This document shows, piece after piece, positions 45,274 through 55,113 of a stretch of 64,000 bases of DNA; the stretch's first letter is position 1; each line of letters begins with the position of its first letter. The stretch spans positions 61,944 through 125,943 of the forward strand of contig CADCTD010000150.1 in NCBI GenBank assembly GCA_902805545.1, in the 5' to 3' direction. This DNA is from an uncultured Craurococcus sp. (GTDB taxonomy: Bacteria > Pseudomonadota > Alphaproteobacteria > Acetobacterales > Acetobacteraceae). The position numbers were made by a program, and so were the translations under genes. The notes below the pieces were generated by a model. The model ran no database searches. It was not told the origin of the DNA and saw nothing but the letters and a program-made list of their open reading frames with translations.

Positions 45274-46743
45274 ATGGATGCACCGGGCGAGACGAACCCA
45301 GCCGCGACAGCAGAGCCACAGGTGACGCTGGAATTCGCCCTCGACCCGGAGGCCGCTCAGCGCCTGCCCCGGCACGGGGCCATCGCCACGGCCCGGGCCG
45401 GCCGGACGAGGAGCCTCGCAGAGGAGCTGATCTGGCTCGACACGGCCGATGGCACGCTGGCGGCCGAGGGCCTCGCCCTCGAATCCGCCCGCCGCGGCCC
45501 GCGCCGCCTGCTGCGCGCCATGCCGGCGCCGGGCGGCCCCTGGTTCCCCGGCCAGCCGGCGGAGGAGCTGGAGACGCCGGCCGAGGAGGCGGCAACCCTC
45601 GTCCCCATAGCCGCCTTCAGCGGGCGGCGGAGCGTGATGACGCTCGGCGAGGTCGAGGCCTCGCTGCTGACCGGCAAGCTGCGCGCCGTCGCCGCCGAGA
45701 CGCCGGTCGCCCGGCTGACCTTGCGCGGCCCGGCGGCGGCCGTGCTCGCCCGCGCCGCTGCCTTGGCCGACCTGCATCCGCTGCCGCCCGTCGCCAGCCT
45801 GGCCGAGGAGGGCCGTGCCCTCGCTCGCGGTGAGCAGCCCCGGCCGCGTCGCCGCGGGCCGCCGGTGCTGGCCGGAGCGGCGGCGGTGGAGGCGGCGCTG
45901 CTCGCCGCCCTCGGTCATCTGCTGCAGGTGATGCTCGGCCATGCGCCCGGCTGCCGCCTCGGGGCCGGACCGGAGGGGGTGCACCAGACCCGCGTCGCCC
46001 TGCGGCGCCTGCGCTCGGTCCTGAAATCCTTCGGCGCGGCCGCGGCCTGCCCGGAGGTCAAGGAGTTCGACCAGGGGCTGCGCGCCCTGGCGACCGGGCT
46101 CGGCCCGGCACGGGACTGGGACGTCTTCCTCGCCGGCACCGGCGCCGCGGCGGCGGAGGCGATCGGCGGCGACCGCCGCCTGCTCGCCCTGCTGAAGGCC
46201 GGCGAGGCCAGGCGGCAGGAGGCTTATGGCGCGCTGCGGCGCATGCTTGACGGGCCGGCCTTCCCCCGGCTGGTGCTGGCCGGGCTCGGGCTGATGCTGC
46301 TGCGCCCCTGGCGCGCCGGGCCGCCGGAGCAGGCGGCGCTGCTCGACCAGCCGCTCGCGGACTTCGCCGGCGGCCTGCTCGACAAGCGCTGGCACCGGCT
46401 GCGCAAGCGCGGCGAGGACATCGACGAGCATGGCGCCGAGGCGCTGCACGAGGTCCGGCTGGATGCCAAGCGGCTGCGCTATGCGGCGGAGCTCTTCGCC
46501 CCGCTCTGGCCGGGCAAGCCGGCGCGGCGCTTCCTCCGCCGCCTGGCGGCGCTCCAGGAGGAGCTGGGGCTGGCGAACGATGTCACGGTGGCGCGGGGCC
46601 TGGTCGGCTCGCTTGGCGGCGGGGTGCCGGCCTGGGCGGTCGGCGCCGTGGAGGGCTTCGCTGCCGCCCGCACCGGCCGCGCCCGGCGCCAAGCGCTCGA
46701 AGCCTGGGACGAGCTGATGGGGGCCGACCCCTTCTGGCGCTGA
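45274..46743 (+). CDS. CHAD-domain protein with degenerate N-terminal CYTH domain
   Basis: A 489-residue protein. Residues about 15-200 follow the CYTH (triphosphate tunnel) outline, but the ExExK signature of that fold is not there: the first strand reads QVTLEFALDP. Residues about 205-480 form a CHAD domain with the His-rich basic helices 'GVHQTRVALRRLRSVLKSF' and 'LHEVRLDAKRLRYAAEL', which bind polyphosphate. It probably associates with polyphosphate granules rather than hydrolysing triphosphate. It pairs with the SixA gene. Confidence 0.83.
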   Translation: MDAPGETNPAATAEPQVTLEFALDPEAAQRLPRHGAIATARAGRTRSLAEELIWLDTADGTLAAEGLALESARRGPRRLLRAMPAPGGPWFPGQPAEELETPAEEAATLVPIAAFSGRRSVMTLGEVEASLLTGKLRAVAAETPVARLTLRGPAAAVLARAAALADLHPLPPVASLAEEGRALARGEQPRPRRRGPPVLAGAAAVEAALLAALGHLLQVMLGHAPGCRLGAGPEGVHQTRVALRRLRSVLKSFGAAAACPEVKEFDQGLRALATGLGPARDWDVFLAGTGAAAAEAIGGDRRLLALLKAGEARRQEAYGALRRMLDGPAFPRLVLAGLGLMLLRPWRAGPPEQAALLDQPLADFAGGLLDKRWHRLRKRGEDIDEHGAEALHEVRLDAKRLRYAAELFAPLWPGKPARRFLRRLAALQEELGLANDVTVARGLVGSLGGGVPAWAVGAVEGFAAARTGRARRQALEAWDELMGADPFWR

Positions 46744-46764
46744 TTGTGGCGCTGAGCCTTTCGC

Positions 46765-46792
46765 TTGACCTTTGGGCCGGGGCCGCTAGGGT
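46765..46792 (+). promoter_or_regulatory. Promoter of rpmG
   Basis: TTGACC (46765-46770), 16-bp spacer, TAGGGT (46787-46792), 40 bp before the rpmG ATG. The -35 element is close to consensus and the pair is the usual sigma-70 form in GC-rich alphaproteobacteria. Confidence 0.6.
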
Positions 46793-46831
46793 GCGCCCCC
46801 TTCCGTTCTCGCAGGATACACGGGCTTCTCC

Positions 46832-46999
46832 ATGGCCAAGTCGAACACCATCCAGATCAAGCTCGTCAGCAGCGCCGAGACCGGCTTCTTCTACGTGACC
46901 AAGAAGAATGTCCGGAACACCACGGGCAAGCTGGAGCTCAAGAAGTACGATCCCGTCGCGCGCAAGCACGTCGTCTTCCGGGAAGCCAAGATCAAGTAA
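46832..46999 (+). CDS. rpmG: 50S ribosomal protein L33
   Basis: A 55-residue protein: '[20 protein letters not shown]' at the start and '[17 protein letters not shown]' at the end, the full bacterial L33. It is the Cys-free form without a zinc ribbon. It is a component of the large ribosomal subunit. It has its own promoter and a hairpin terminator and faces pleD, an arrangement also known from other alphaproteobacteria such as Caulobacter. Confidence 0.97.
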   Translation: MAKSNTIQIKLVSSAETGFFYVTKKNVRNTTGKLELKKYDPVARKHVVFREAKIK

Positions 47000-47025
47000 T
47001 CCGGCCTGACGGCGTCGGCGGAACG

Positions 47026-47060
47026 AAGGGCGGGGCCGCGAGGCGCCCGCCTTTGCCGTT
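47026..47060. terminator. GNRA-capped terminator hairpin between rpmG and pleD
   Basis: AAGGGCGGG-GCC (47026-47037), loop GCGA, GGC-g-CCCGCCTTT (47042-47054): twelve pairs with one bulged G and one G-U, capped by a GCGA tetraloop and followed by TTTGCCGTTT. It lies 27 bp after the rpmG stop and before the convergent pleD stop, so it may serve both. Confidence 0.6.
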
Positions 47061-48440
<1,380 letters not shown>

Positions 48441-48672
48441 GGCTGGCCCCCGGTATCCCGCTGCCGAAAGACCGCCTGCTGCTGCATTCCGTCCTGTCGC
48501 CTTCCACCACCGGGCCGGCGTTGCTCCTGCAAGCGCGGCGCAAGCCTGTAGACCGGCGCCCGTAGTCCGGCCGCCATTGCGTGGAAAGAGGCAAACACCG
48601 GCCTGTCCTCGCCTGGCGACAAGGATAGCACAGGCACAGCCCGGCGTAGAACACCCCGTGACAAATACGGCA

Positions 48673-49311
48673 TCAGCCGGATGACAGCGTGACTTCCGTG
48701 CCATCCGCGCGGCGCAGACGCGCCACCAGCCGGGCATGCGGGCTGCGGCGGATGGAGAGCGCTTCCTCCAGGCCGCGCTCGGCGAGGCCGGCGCGGGCGG
48801 CATCCGCGTCCGGATGCTCGCCCTCGAGGCGGAGCAGCCGCACGCCGCTATCGGGCAGCCGCGCCGCGGCGCCTTCGCCATCCCACTGGATCAGCGCGGG
48901 GATCAGCCCTTCCATCGCCTGGCCTGCGGGCGGGAAGGCCATGCGCCAGGCGAGGTCGCCGCGCCGCATCGGCCGGATTTCCCCGCCGCGCGGCCCGAGC
49001 CGGGCGATGACGGCCTCGAGCACTGGCGTGCGGGCGACCCAGGTGATGAGGGTAGGGCCGGCCTCCAGCCGCAGCGCCGTCGCCGGCGCATCGAGGTCGA
49101 AGAGGCGGGGATGCGGCGGGTCCGGCTGCGCCGGGTCGAGGGCGATGACCTCGAGGTAGCAGGCCGGGCCGAGGCCGAGCAGCAGGTTGTGTGTACCGAA
49201 GCCGGGATGCGCGCCACCCGGCCCGGCCGTCACGCCCAGATGCTGGGCGACATAGGCCGCACCCTCCGCGAGGCTGCGGGCGCCGATGACGATATGGTCG
49301 ATCTCAGCCAT
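48673..49311 (-). CDS. Glyoxalase-like (VOC, Glyoxalase_3) protein
   Basis: A 212-residue protein that begins 'MAEIDHIVIGARSLAEGAAY' and continues 'GAHPGFGTHNLLLGLG', 'YLEVIALDP', the pattern of the Glyoxalase_3 family, a VOC relative of unknown reaction. The His in the first line and the Glu in YLEV are the likely metal ligands. It stands alone; the 232-bp spacer on its downstream side, before pleD, holds nothing I can identify beyond the pleD promoter region. Confidence 0.8.
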   Translation of the reverse strand: MAEIDHIVIGARSLAEGAAYVAQHLGVTAGPGGAHPGFGTHNLLLGLGPACYLEVIALDPAQPDPPHPRLFDLDAPATALRLEAGPTLITWVARTPVLEAVIARLGPRGGEIRPMRRGDLAWRMAFPPAGQAMEGLIPALIQWDGEGAAARLPDSGVRLLRLEGEHPDADAARAGLAERGLEEALSIRRSPHARLVARLRRADGTEVTLSSG

Positions 49312-49377
49312 CTACCTCCCCTTTCCGCGGGCTTGCGGCGAGGATAACGCCGCAGCCGCAGAGGAGGCCAGCCGGCC

Positions 49378-50562
49378 TCAGGCATTGCCGTTCAGATAGG
49401 CCATCGCCGCCTGCACGCCGCCCGGCTTGTGCGGCACGCCAGCGGCCGAGAGCCCCATCTCCACCCCGCCGAGCGCGCCGATGAGCGAGAGCGGTCCGAA
49501 ATCGCCGAGATGGCCGATGCGGAAGACCCGGTCGTTCAGCCGGCCAAGGCCGTTGCCGAGCGACATGTCGAACCGCTCGAGGATCACCGCGCGGAGGGCG
49601 TTGGCGCTGTGGCCCTCGGGCAGCCGCACGGCGGTGAGCGAGGAGGAGTAGTGGCGCGGGTCCTCGCACTGGACCTCGAGGCCCCAATGCCGCACCGCCC
49701 GCCGCGTCGCCTCGGCGAAGCGGTCGTGCCGGGCGAAGACGTTGTCGAGCCCCTCCTCGTTCAGCATGTCGACCGCGGCATCGAGGCCGTAGAGCAGGTT
49801 GGTCGCGGGAGTGTAGGGGAAGTAGCCGGTCTCGTTCGCCTTGAGCATCGGGTGCCAGTCCCAGAAGCTGCGGGGCAGCTTCGCCGTCTCGGTCGCCTTC
49901 AGCGCCTTGGGCGAGACGGCGTTGAAGGATAGGCCGGGCGGCAGCATCAGCCCCTTCTGCGAGCCGGCAACGGTGACGTCGACGCCCCATTCGTCGTGCC
50001 GGTAGTCGATCGAGCCGAGGGAGGAGATGGTGTCGACCAGCAGCAGGGCCGGGTGGCCGGCGGCGTCGATGGCCCGGCGGACCTCCTCGATGCGGGAGGC
50101 GCAGCCGGTGCTGGTCTCGTTATGGACGACGCAGACGGCCTTGATGCCGTGCGACCTGTCCTCGCGCAGCGCCGCCTCGATCGCCGCGACATCGGCGCCG
50201 CGGCGCCAGTCGGTCGGGATGAATTCCGGGCGAAGCTGCAGGCGCTCGGCCATCTCCCGCCAGAGGGTGGCGAACCAGCCGGTCTCGCACATCAGCACCC
50301 GGTCGCCGGGCGAGAGGGTGTTGACCAGCGCCGCCTCCCAGGCCCCCGTGCCGGAGGCCGGGTAGATCACCACCGGACCCTCGGTCTTGAAGACGGTGCG
50401 GAGCTTCTCCAGCAGCTGGGCGCCGAAGCGGCCGAAATCCGGGCCGCGGTGGTCCATGGTCGGGTTGTCCATGGCGCGGAGGACGCGGTCCGGCACATTG
50501 GTCGGGCCCGGGATCTGCAGGAAGTGCCGGCCGGCGGTGGGGGAGGACTGGAAATAGGCCAT
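49378..50562 (-). CDS. Serine-glyoxylate aminotransferase (class V, PLP)
   Basis: A 394-residue class-V aminotransferase: 'LQIPGPTNVPDRVLRAMDNP' at the start, 'PASGTGAWEAALVNTLSPGD' as the PLP-phosphate region, Asp in 'LLLVDTISSLGSID', and the PLP Lys203 in 'VAGSQKGLMLPPG'. This follows the serine-glyoxylate (SgaA/AGT) type, which converts glyoxylate plus serine to glycine plus hydroxypyruvate. The start at 50562 is set by GGAG upstream; the frame stays open far upstream, antisense to the next gene, without meaning. It is divergent from the large FAD oxidoreductase gene. Confidence 0.92.
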   Translation of the reverse strand: MAYFQSSPTAGRHFLQIPGPTNVPDRVLRAMDNPTMDHRGPDFGRFGAQLLEKLRTVFKTEGPVVIYPASGTGAWEAALVNTLSPGDRVLMCETGWFATLWREMAERLQLRPEFIPTDWRRGADVAAIEAALREDRSHGIKAVCVVHNETSTGCASRIEEVRRAIDAAGHPALLLVDTISSLGSIDYRHDEWGVDVTVAGSQKGLMLPPGLSFNAVSPKALKATETAKLPRSFWDWHPMLKANETGYFPYTPATNLLYGLDAAVDMLNEEGLDNVFARHDRFAEATRRAVRHWGLEVQCEDPRHYSSSLTAVRLPEGHSANALRAVILERFDMSLGNGLGRLNDRVFRIGHLGDFGPLSLIGALGGVEMGLSAAGVPHKPGGVQAAMAYLNGNA

Positions 50563-50626
50563 GTTCTGGTCTCCGCTCTTGGGTCGGGTATGCGCCCGAT
50601 CCATGTACTTCCGCCAATGAGAAGGG

Positions 50627-50661
50627 CTTGTCGGATTGATGAGCATTATAGATCGGACAAG
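50627..50661. promoter_or_regulatory. Possible operator in the divergent spacer
   Basis: CTTGTCGGAT (50627-50636) and ATCGGACAAG (50652-50661) form a 10-bp inverted repeat with one mismatch around a 15-bp AT-rich centre that contains TATAAT on the minus strand (50645-50650). It lies between the aminotransferase and FAD-oxidoreductase starts and may be bound by a shared regulator. No regulator gene is adjacent. Confidence 0.45.
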
Positions 50662-50688
50662 CATCCCGCCCAGGACTAGAACCCGCGC

Positions 50689-53595
50689 ATGAACGCCTTC
50701 ACCATCCCCAAGGACCGGATCGGCGACAGCCGCCTCGCCGAACGCCTGCGGCGCGAGACCCAGGGCGAGGTGCTCTGGAGCGCCGCCGATCGCGGCCGCT
50801 ACGCGACCGATGCGAGCATCTACCAGATCGAGCCTGTCGGCGTGCTGGTGCCGCGCCGCATGGCGGATGTGGAGGCGGCGCTCGCGATCTGCCGCGAGGC
50901 GGGGGTGCCCGTCCTGCCGCGCGGTGGCGGCACCAGCCAGTGCGGCCAGACGGTGAACCGGGCGCTGGTCATCGACTGCACCAAGCATCTGAACCGCGTC
51001 CTCTCCGTCGACGGCGACACGGCGCAGGTGGAGCCGGGGATCAGCCTCGGCGCGCTCAACACGGCACTGGCCGGGACCAAACGGTTCTTCCCCGTCGACC
51101 CCTCCACCTGGGCGCGCTGCACCATCGGCGGCATGGCGGGCAACAACAGCTGCGGCAGCAAGTCGATCCGCTACGGGCTGATGGCGGACAATGTCCGCGC
51201 CATCGACGCGCTGCTCGCCGATGGCAGCCGCTTCCGCTTCGGGGAGCTGCCGGACAACCTCGGCGCCGATGTCCCGGCCGGCATCGCCGAGCTGATCCAG
51301 CGGCTGCGGGCGCTCGGCGCGCGGGAGGCCGAGGAGATCGCCGCGCGCTTCCCGAACCAGCTCCGCCGCGTCGGCGGCTACAATATCGAGAGCCTGACGC
51401 CGGCGGCACGCGCCGAGGGGCGCGGCAACCTGGCGCGCCTGCTCGTCGGCAGCGAGGGCACGCTCGCCTTCTCCGCCGCGCTCGATCTCAGGCTTTGGCC
51501 GGTGAAGCCGCGCAAGGCGCTCGGCATCTGCCAGTTCCCGAGCTTCCGGGCGGCCATGGCGGCCTCGCAGCATCTGGTCACGCTTGACCCGGAGGCGGTG
51601 GAGCTGGTCGACCGCACGATGATCGATCTCGGCCGCTCCATCCCGATCTTTCGCGGCACCATCGACAGGATCGTGCGCGGCGAGCCGGACAGCCTGCTCA
51701 TCGTCGAGTTCCACGGGCAGGCGGATGCGCCGCTCGCCGCCGCGCTCGATCGGCTCGAGGAGATGATGGGCGACCTCGGCTATCCCGACAGCGTCGTGCG
51801 ATGCATCGACCCGGGCTTCCAGGCCGCGGTCGCCGAGGTGCGCGAGGCCGGGCTCAACATCATGATGAGCATGAAGGGCGACGGGAAGCCGGTCTCCTTC
51901 ATCGAGGACTGCGCCGTCGCCCTCCCCGACCTCGCCGACTACACGGAGCGGCTCAACCAGGTCTTCGAGCGCCATGGCACCAAGGGCACCTGGTACGCCC
52001 ATGCGAGCGTCGGCTGCCTGCATGTGCGGCCGGTGCTGAACATGAAGGACCCGGGCGACGTGCGGCGGATGCGCACCATCGCCGAGGAGTGCTTCGCGCT
52101 GGTGCGCGAATACAAGGGCTCGCATAGCGGCGAGCATGGCGACGGCATCGTGCGCAGCGAGTTCAACGCGACGATGTTCGGACCGCGCATCGCCTCCGCC
52201 TTCGAGGAGGTGAAGGATGCCTTCGACCCCACCGGCCTGCTCAACCCCGGCCGCGTCGTCCGCCCGCCGCGGATGGATGACCGCACGCTCTTCCGCTATG
52301 CGCCCGACTATGCGGCCGACCCAACGGTGCAGCCGGTGCTCGACTGGTCCGCCTGGCCCGGGCCGCAAGGCGGTCTGCTCGGCGCGGTCGAGATGTGCAA
52401 CAACAACGGCACCTGCCGGAAATCCGACGCCAATGTCATGTGCCCGAGCTACCGGGCGACGCGCGACGAGCAGCACCTGACCCGCGGCCGTGCCAATACC
52501 CTCCGCCTCGCCTTGACCGGCCAGCTTCCGGGCGGCCTCGCCTCGGACGAGGTACACGAGGCGCTTTCCCTCTGCGTCTCCTGCAAGGGCTGCAAGCGCG
52601 AATGCCCGACCGGCGTCGACATGGCGAAGATGAAGATCGAGGCCATGGCCGCCCGCGCCCGGGAGCGTGGCATCAATGTCAAGGACCGGCTGATCGCCAC
52701 CCTCCCCCGCTGGGCGCCCTTCGCCGCCATGCTGCCGGAGGCGGCGAATGCGCGGAACTGGATCCCCGGACTGCCGCGCCTCGGCGAGCGGCTGCTCGGC
52801 TTCTCCGCCGAGCGCAGCCTGCCGCGCTTCCGCCGCGACGCCTTCCAGGATGCGGAGCTTCCGGCGCCGGACGGCCGCGAGGGCGAGGTCATCCTCTTCC
52901 CCGACGTCTTCAACCGCTATTTCGAGCCGGAGAACCTGCGCGCCGCGGTGCGGGTGCTGCGTGCCGCTGGCTACCACCCGGCCGTCGCGCGGCCGCAGCG
53001 CGGGTCCCGGCCACTGGATGAAGGCCGCACCCTGCTCGCCGCCGGCCTGGTCGAGGAGGCGCGGGCGGAGGCGCGGCGAACGCTCGCGGCCGTCTCCGCC
53101 TTCCCCTCGCCCGTCATCGGCATCGAGCCCTCCTCGACGCTGACGCTCCGCGACGAGTTCCTCTCCCTGCTGCCGGGCGCGGAGGCGGAGGCGCTGGCCG
53201 CGCGGACCTTCCTCATCGGCGAGTTCCTGGCGCGGGAGAAGCCGAAGCTCGCCCTCAAGCCGGTCGCCGCGGCGGCGCATGTGCATGGCCATTGCCACCA
53301 GAAGGCCTTCGCCGCCTTCTCGCCCGCAGTCGCGATGCTCGCCATGATCCCCGGGCTGAAGGTGGTGCCCATCGCCTCCTCCTGCTGCGGCATGGCGGGC
53401 AGCTTCGGCTATGAGGCGGCCAATCTCGAGGTCTCGAAGGCGATGGCGGAGCTCTCCCTGCTGCCGGCCGTGCGCAAGGTCCCGGAGGCCGAGCTGATCG
53501 TCGCCGACGGCACCTCCTGCCGCCATCAGATCCAGGACCTCGCCGGGCGCGAGGCGCTGCACGGCATCCGCGTGATGGCGATGGCGCTGGCGTGA
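50689..53595 (+). CDS. FAD-linked oxidase/Fe-S oxidoreductase fusion (D-2-hydroxyacid dehydrogenase type)
   Basis: A 968-residue fusion. An FAD-binding (GlcD/VAO) domain fills about 40-530 ('VLPRGGGTSQCGQTVNRALV', 'CTIGGMAGNNSCGSKSIRYG'), with a C-terminal substrate part. Two Fe-S ferredoxin-like motifs follow: CNNNGTCRKSDANVMCP near 569 and CVSCKGCKRECP near 629. A GlpC/GlcF-like CCG domain ends the protein ('SSCCGMAGSFGYE' near 897). The whole resembles YdiJ-like D-2-hydroxyglutarate/D-lactate dehydrogenases that feed electrons to the respiratory chain. The divergent serine-glyoxylate aminotransferase suggests a link to glycolate/glyoxylate or hydroxy-acid use. Confidence 0.9.
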   Translation: MNAFTIPKDRIGDSRLAERLRRETQGEVLWSAADRGRYATDASIYQIEPVGVLVPRRMADVEAALAICREAGVPVLPRGGGTSQCGQTVNRALVIDCTKHLNRVLSVDGDTAQVEPGISLGALNTALAGTKRFFPVDPSTWARCTIGGMAGNNSCGSKSIRYGLMADNVRAIDALLADGSRFRFGELPDNLGADVPAGIAELIQRLRALGAREAEEIAARFPNQLRRVGGYNIESLTPAARAEGRGNLARLLVGSEGTLAFSAALDLRLWPVKPRKALGICQFPSFRAAMAASQHLVTLDPEAVELVDRTMIDLGRSIPIFRGTIDRIVRGEPDSLLIVEFHGQADAPLAAALDRLEEMMGDLGYPDSVVRCIDPGFQAAVAEVREAGLNIMMSMKGDGKPVSFIEDCAVALPDLADYTERLNQVFERHGTKGTWYAHASVGCLHVRPVLNMKDPGDVRRMRTIAEECFALVREYKGSHSGEHGDGIVRSEFNATMFGPRIASAFEEVKDAFDPTGLLNPGRVVRPPRMDDRTLFRYAPDYAADPTVQPVLDWSAWPGPQGGLLGAVEMCNNNGTCRKSDANVMCPSYRATRDEQHLTRGRANTLRLALTGQLPGGLASDEVHEALSLCVSCKGCKRECPTGVDMAKMKIEAMAARARERGINVKDRLIATLPRWAPFAAMLPEAANARNWIPGLPRLGERLLGFSAERSLPRFRRDAFQDAELPAPDGREGEVILFPDVFNRYFEPENLRAAVRVLRAAGYHPAVARPQRGSRPLDEGRTLLAAGLVEEARAEARRTLAAVSAFPSPVIGIEPSSTLTLRDEFLSLLPGAEAEALAARTFLIGEFLAREKPKLALKPVAAAAHVHGHCHQKAFAAFSPAVAMLAMIPGLKVVPIASSCCGMAGSFGYEAANLEVSKAMAELSLLPAVRKVPEAELIVADGTSCRHQIQDLAGREALHGIRVMAMALA

Positions 53596-54158
53596 TCGGG
53601 GCGGTGCTCGGGACCTGGTTCGGCGGCGACCGGACCAGCTTCCAGCCGCGCTGGTTCCGCCAGGACGATGCCCTGGATGCCGCCTGCGGCCGCCTCGCTC
53701 ATCTGCTCGATGAGGCCGGGTCCGGCGCCCTCGATGACTGGGCGGCGACGCCGGAGGGTGCGCTCGCCCTCTGCCTGCTCCTCGACCAGTTCCCGCGCAA
53801 CCTCCGCCGCGGCAGCGCCGCGGCCTACGCCCTCGACCCGAAGGCCCAGGCCATTGCCCGGCAGGCGGTGCTGCGGGACGGGCTCGACCGGGGGCTGACG
53901 CCGACGGAGCGGTGCTTCCTCTACCTGCCCTTCGAGCATTCGGAGCGGATGGCGGACCAGGACCTCTCCGTCGCGCTCTTCGAGGGGCTGCGGGACGACC
54001 CGCCCCACCGCGTGCCGGGCGGCAGCATCGACTTCGCCTGGCGGCACCGGGCGGTGATCCTCCGCTTCGGCCGCTTCCCGCACCGGAACGCGCTGCTCGG
54101 CCGCCCCAGCACCGCGGCGGAAGCGGCCTATCTCGCGGAGCCGGACGCCGGGTTCTGA
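53592..54158 (+). CDS. DUF924-family protein, GTG start
   Basis: A 188-residue alpha-helical protein with the DUF924 pattern: 'VLGTWFG' and 'WFRQDDALD' at the start, 'ALCLLLDQFPRNLRRGSAAA' in the middle, and 'FLYLPFEHSE' with a downstream 'WRHRAVILRFGRFPHRNALL'. The family is TPR-like and of unknown function. The GTG start overlaps the stop of the FAD gene (GTGA), so it is translationally coupled to it. Confidence 0.87.
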   Translation: MIGAVLGTWFGGDRTSFQPRWFRQDDALDAACGRLAHLLDEAGSGALDDWAATPEGALALCLLLDQFPRNLRRGSAAAYALDPKAQAIARQAVLRDGLDRGLTPTERCFLYLPFEHSERMADQDLSVALFEGLRDDPPHRVPGGSIDFAWRHRAVILRFGRFPHRNALLGRPSTAAEAAYLAEPDAGF

Positions 54159-54330
54159 CCGCTTAAGCTTCCGTTCGGATGTCCGGTGCAGATTGGTGCG
54201 ACGGCGATGTTGCGCCGCACCACAACTCCGTCCACAATAACAACGTTTCGGGAAGGAAGGCGGTCACGGCCTCGCTTGTCCACGCCGCGGGTCGGGTGCG
54301 CAGCGCCCGTCCACGGCCGAAGGGGGTCGT

Positions 54331-55071
54331 ATGCGAAGACGCGATGTGCTGGGCGCAGTCCTGGCGATGCCTGCCATTCTCCGGGCCCCGCAGGCCCGGG
54401 CCGCGACGCCGGTCGATGTGGAACTCGTGCTGGCCGTCGATGTCAGCCGCTCCGTCGATCCGGAGGAGCAGGAGATGCAGTTCTCCGGCTACGAGGCGGC
54501 CTTCCGCGATCCGCGCCTGATCGAGGGCATCATGGGCGGCCCGGTCGGCGCCATCGCCGTGACCATGTTCACCTGGTCCGATTGGCATATCCAGAACACC
54601 GTCGTTCCCTGGATGCTGCTCGACGGCGCCGCCGCGGCCAACCGCTTCGCCGACGCCATCGGCAATGCGCCCCGCCGCACCTGGCTCTACACCTCGATCT
54701 CCGGCGCCATGGACTATGCGGCGCGGCAGTTCGGCCAGGGCTTCGAGGGCACCCGCAAGGTCGTCGACATCTCGGGCGACGGGGTGAACAATTCCGGCCG
54801 CGCGGTCGCCGATGCGCGGGCCGAGGCGCTGGCGCAGGGTATCGTGCTGAACGGCCTCGCCGTGCTCGACCGGACGCCGCAGCCGCTCTCCCTCGCTTCC
54901 GCGATGCCCCCGCTCGACACCTACTACCAGCAGCAGGTGATCGGGGGCCCGGGCGCCTTCCTGGTCGTCGCCGAGGGGTTCCCGGCCTTCGAGGCGGCGG
55001 TGCGGCGGAAGATCATCCGCGAGATAGCGGCGGTGCCGCAGCCGGGGCCGGCGATGGAGCGCTTCGCCTGA
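54331..55071 (+). CDS. DUF1194 protein (von Willebrand A-like, secreted)
   Basis: A 246-residue protein with a signal peptide (residues 1-24, ending ARA) and a vWA-like domain that opens 'VELVLAVDVSRSVDPEEQEM', containing the DxSxS metal site (MIDAS), and continues 'RKVVDISGDGVNN'. DUF1194 proteins are common in alphaproteobacteria and their partner is unknown. The 170-bp spacer upstream holds no clear promoter. Confidence 0.86.
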   Translation: MRRRDVLGAVLAMPAILRAPQARAATPVDVELVLAVDVSRSVDPEEQEMQFSGYEAAFRDPRLIEGIMGGPVGAIAVTMFTWSDWHIQNTVVPWMLLDGAAAANRFADAIGNAPRRTWLYTSISGAMDYAARQFGQGFEGTRKVVDISGDGVNNSGRAVADARAEALAQGIVLNGLAVLDRTPQPLSLASAMPPLDTYYQQQVIGGPGAFLVVAEGFPAFEAAVRRKIIREIAAVPQPGPAMERFA

Positions 55072-55113
55072 GCCCCTTGCGCAATGGCATCGGATGGCCA
55101 TTCCTGGCGGTGC

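Noticed and set aside
50563..53562. Upstream extension of the aminotransferase frame antisense to the FAD oxidoreductase
   Set aside because: The frame is open for another 1000 codons, but the extension has no family resemblance, and the ribosome binding site and family start lie at 50562. No fusion is supported.
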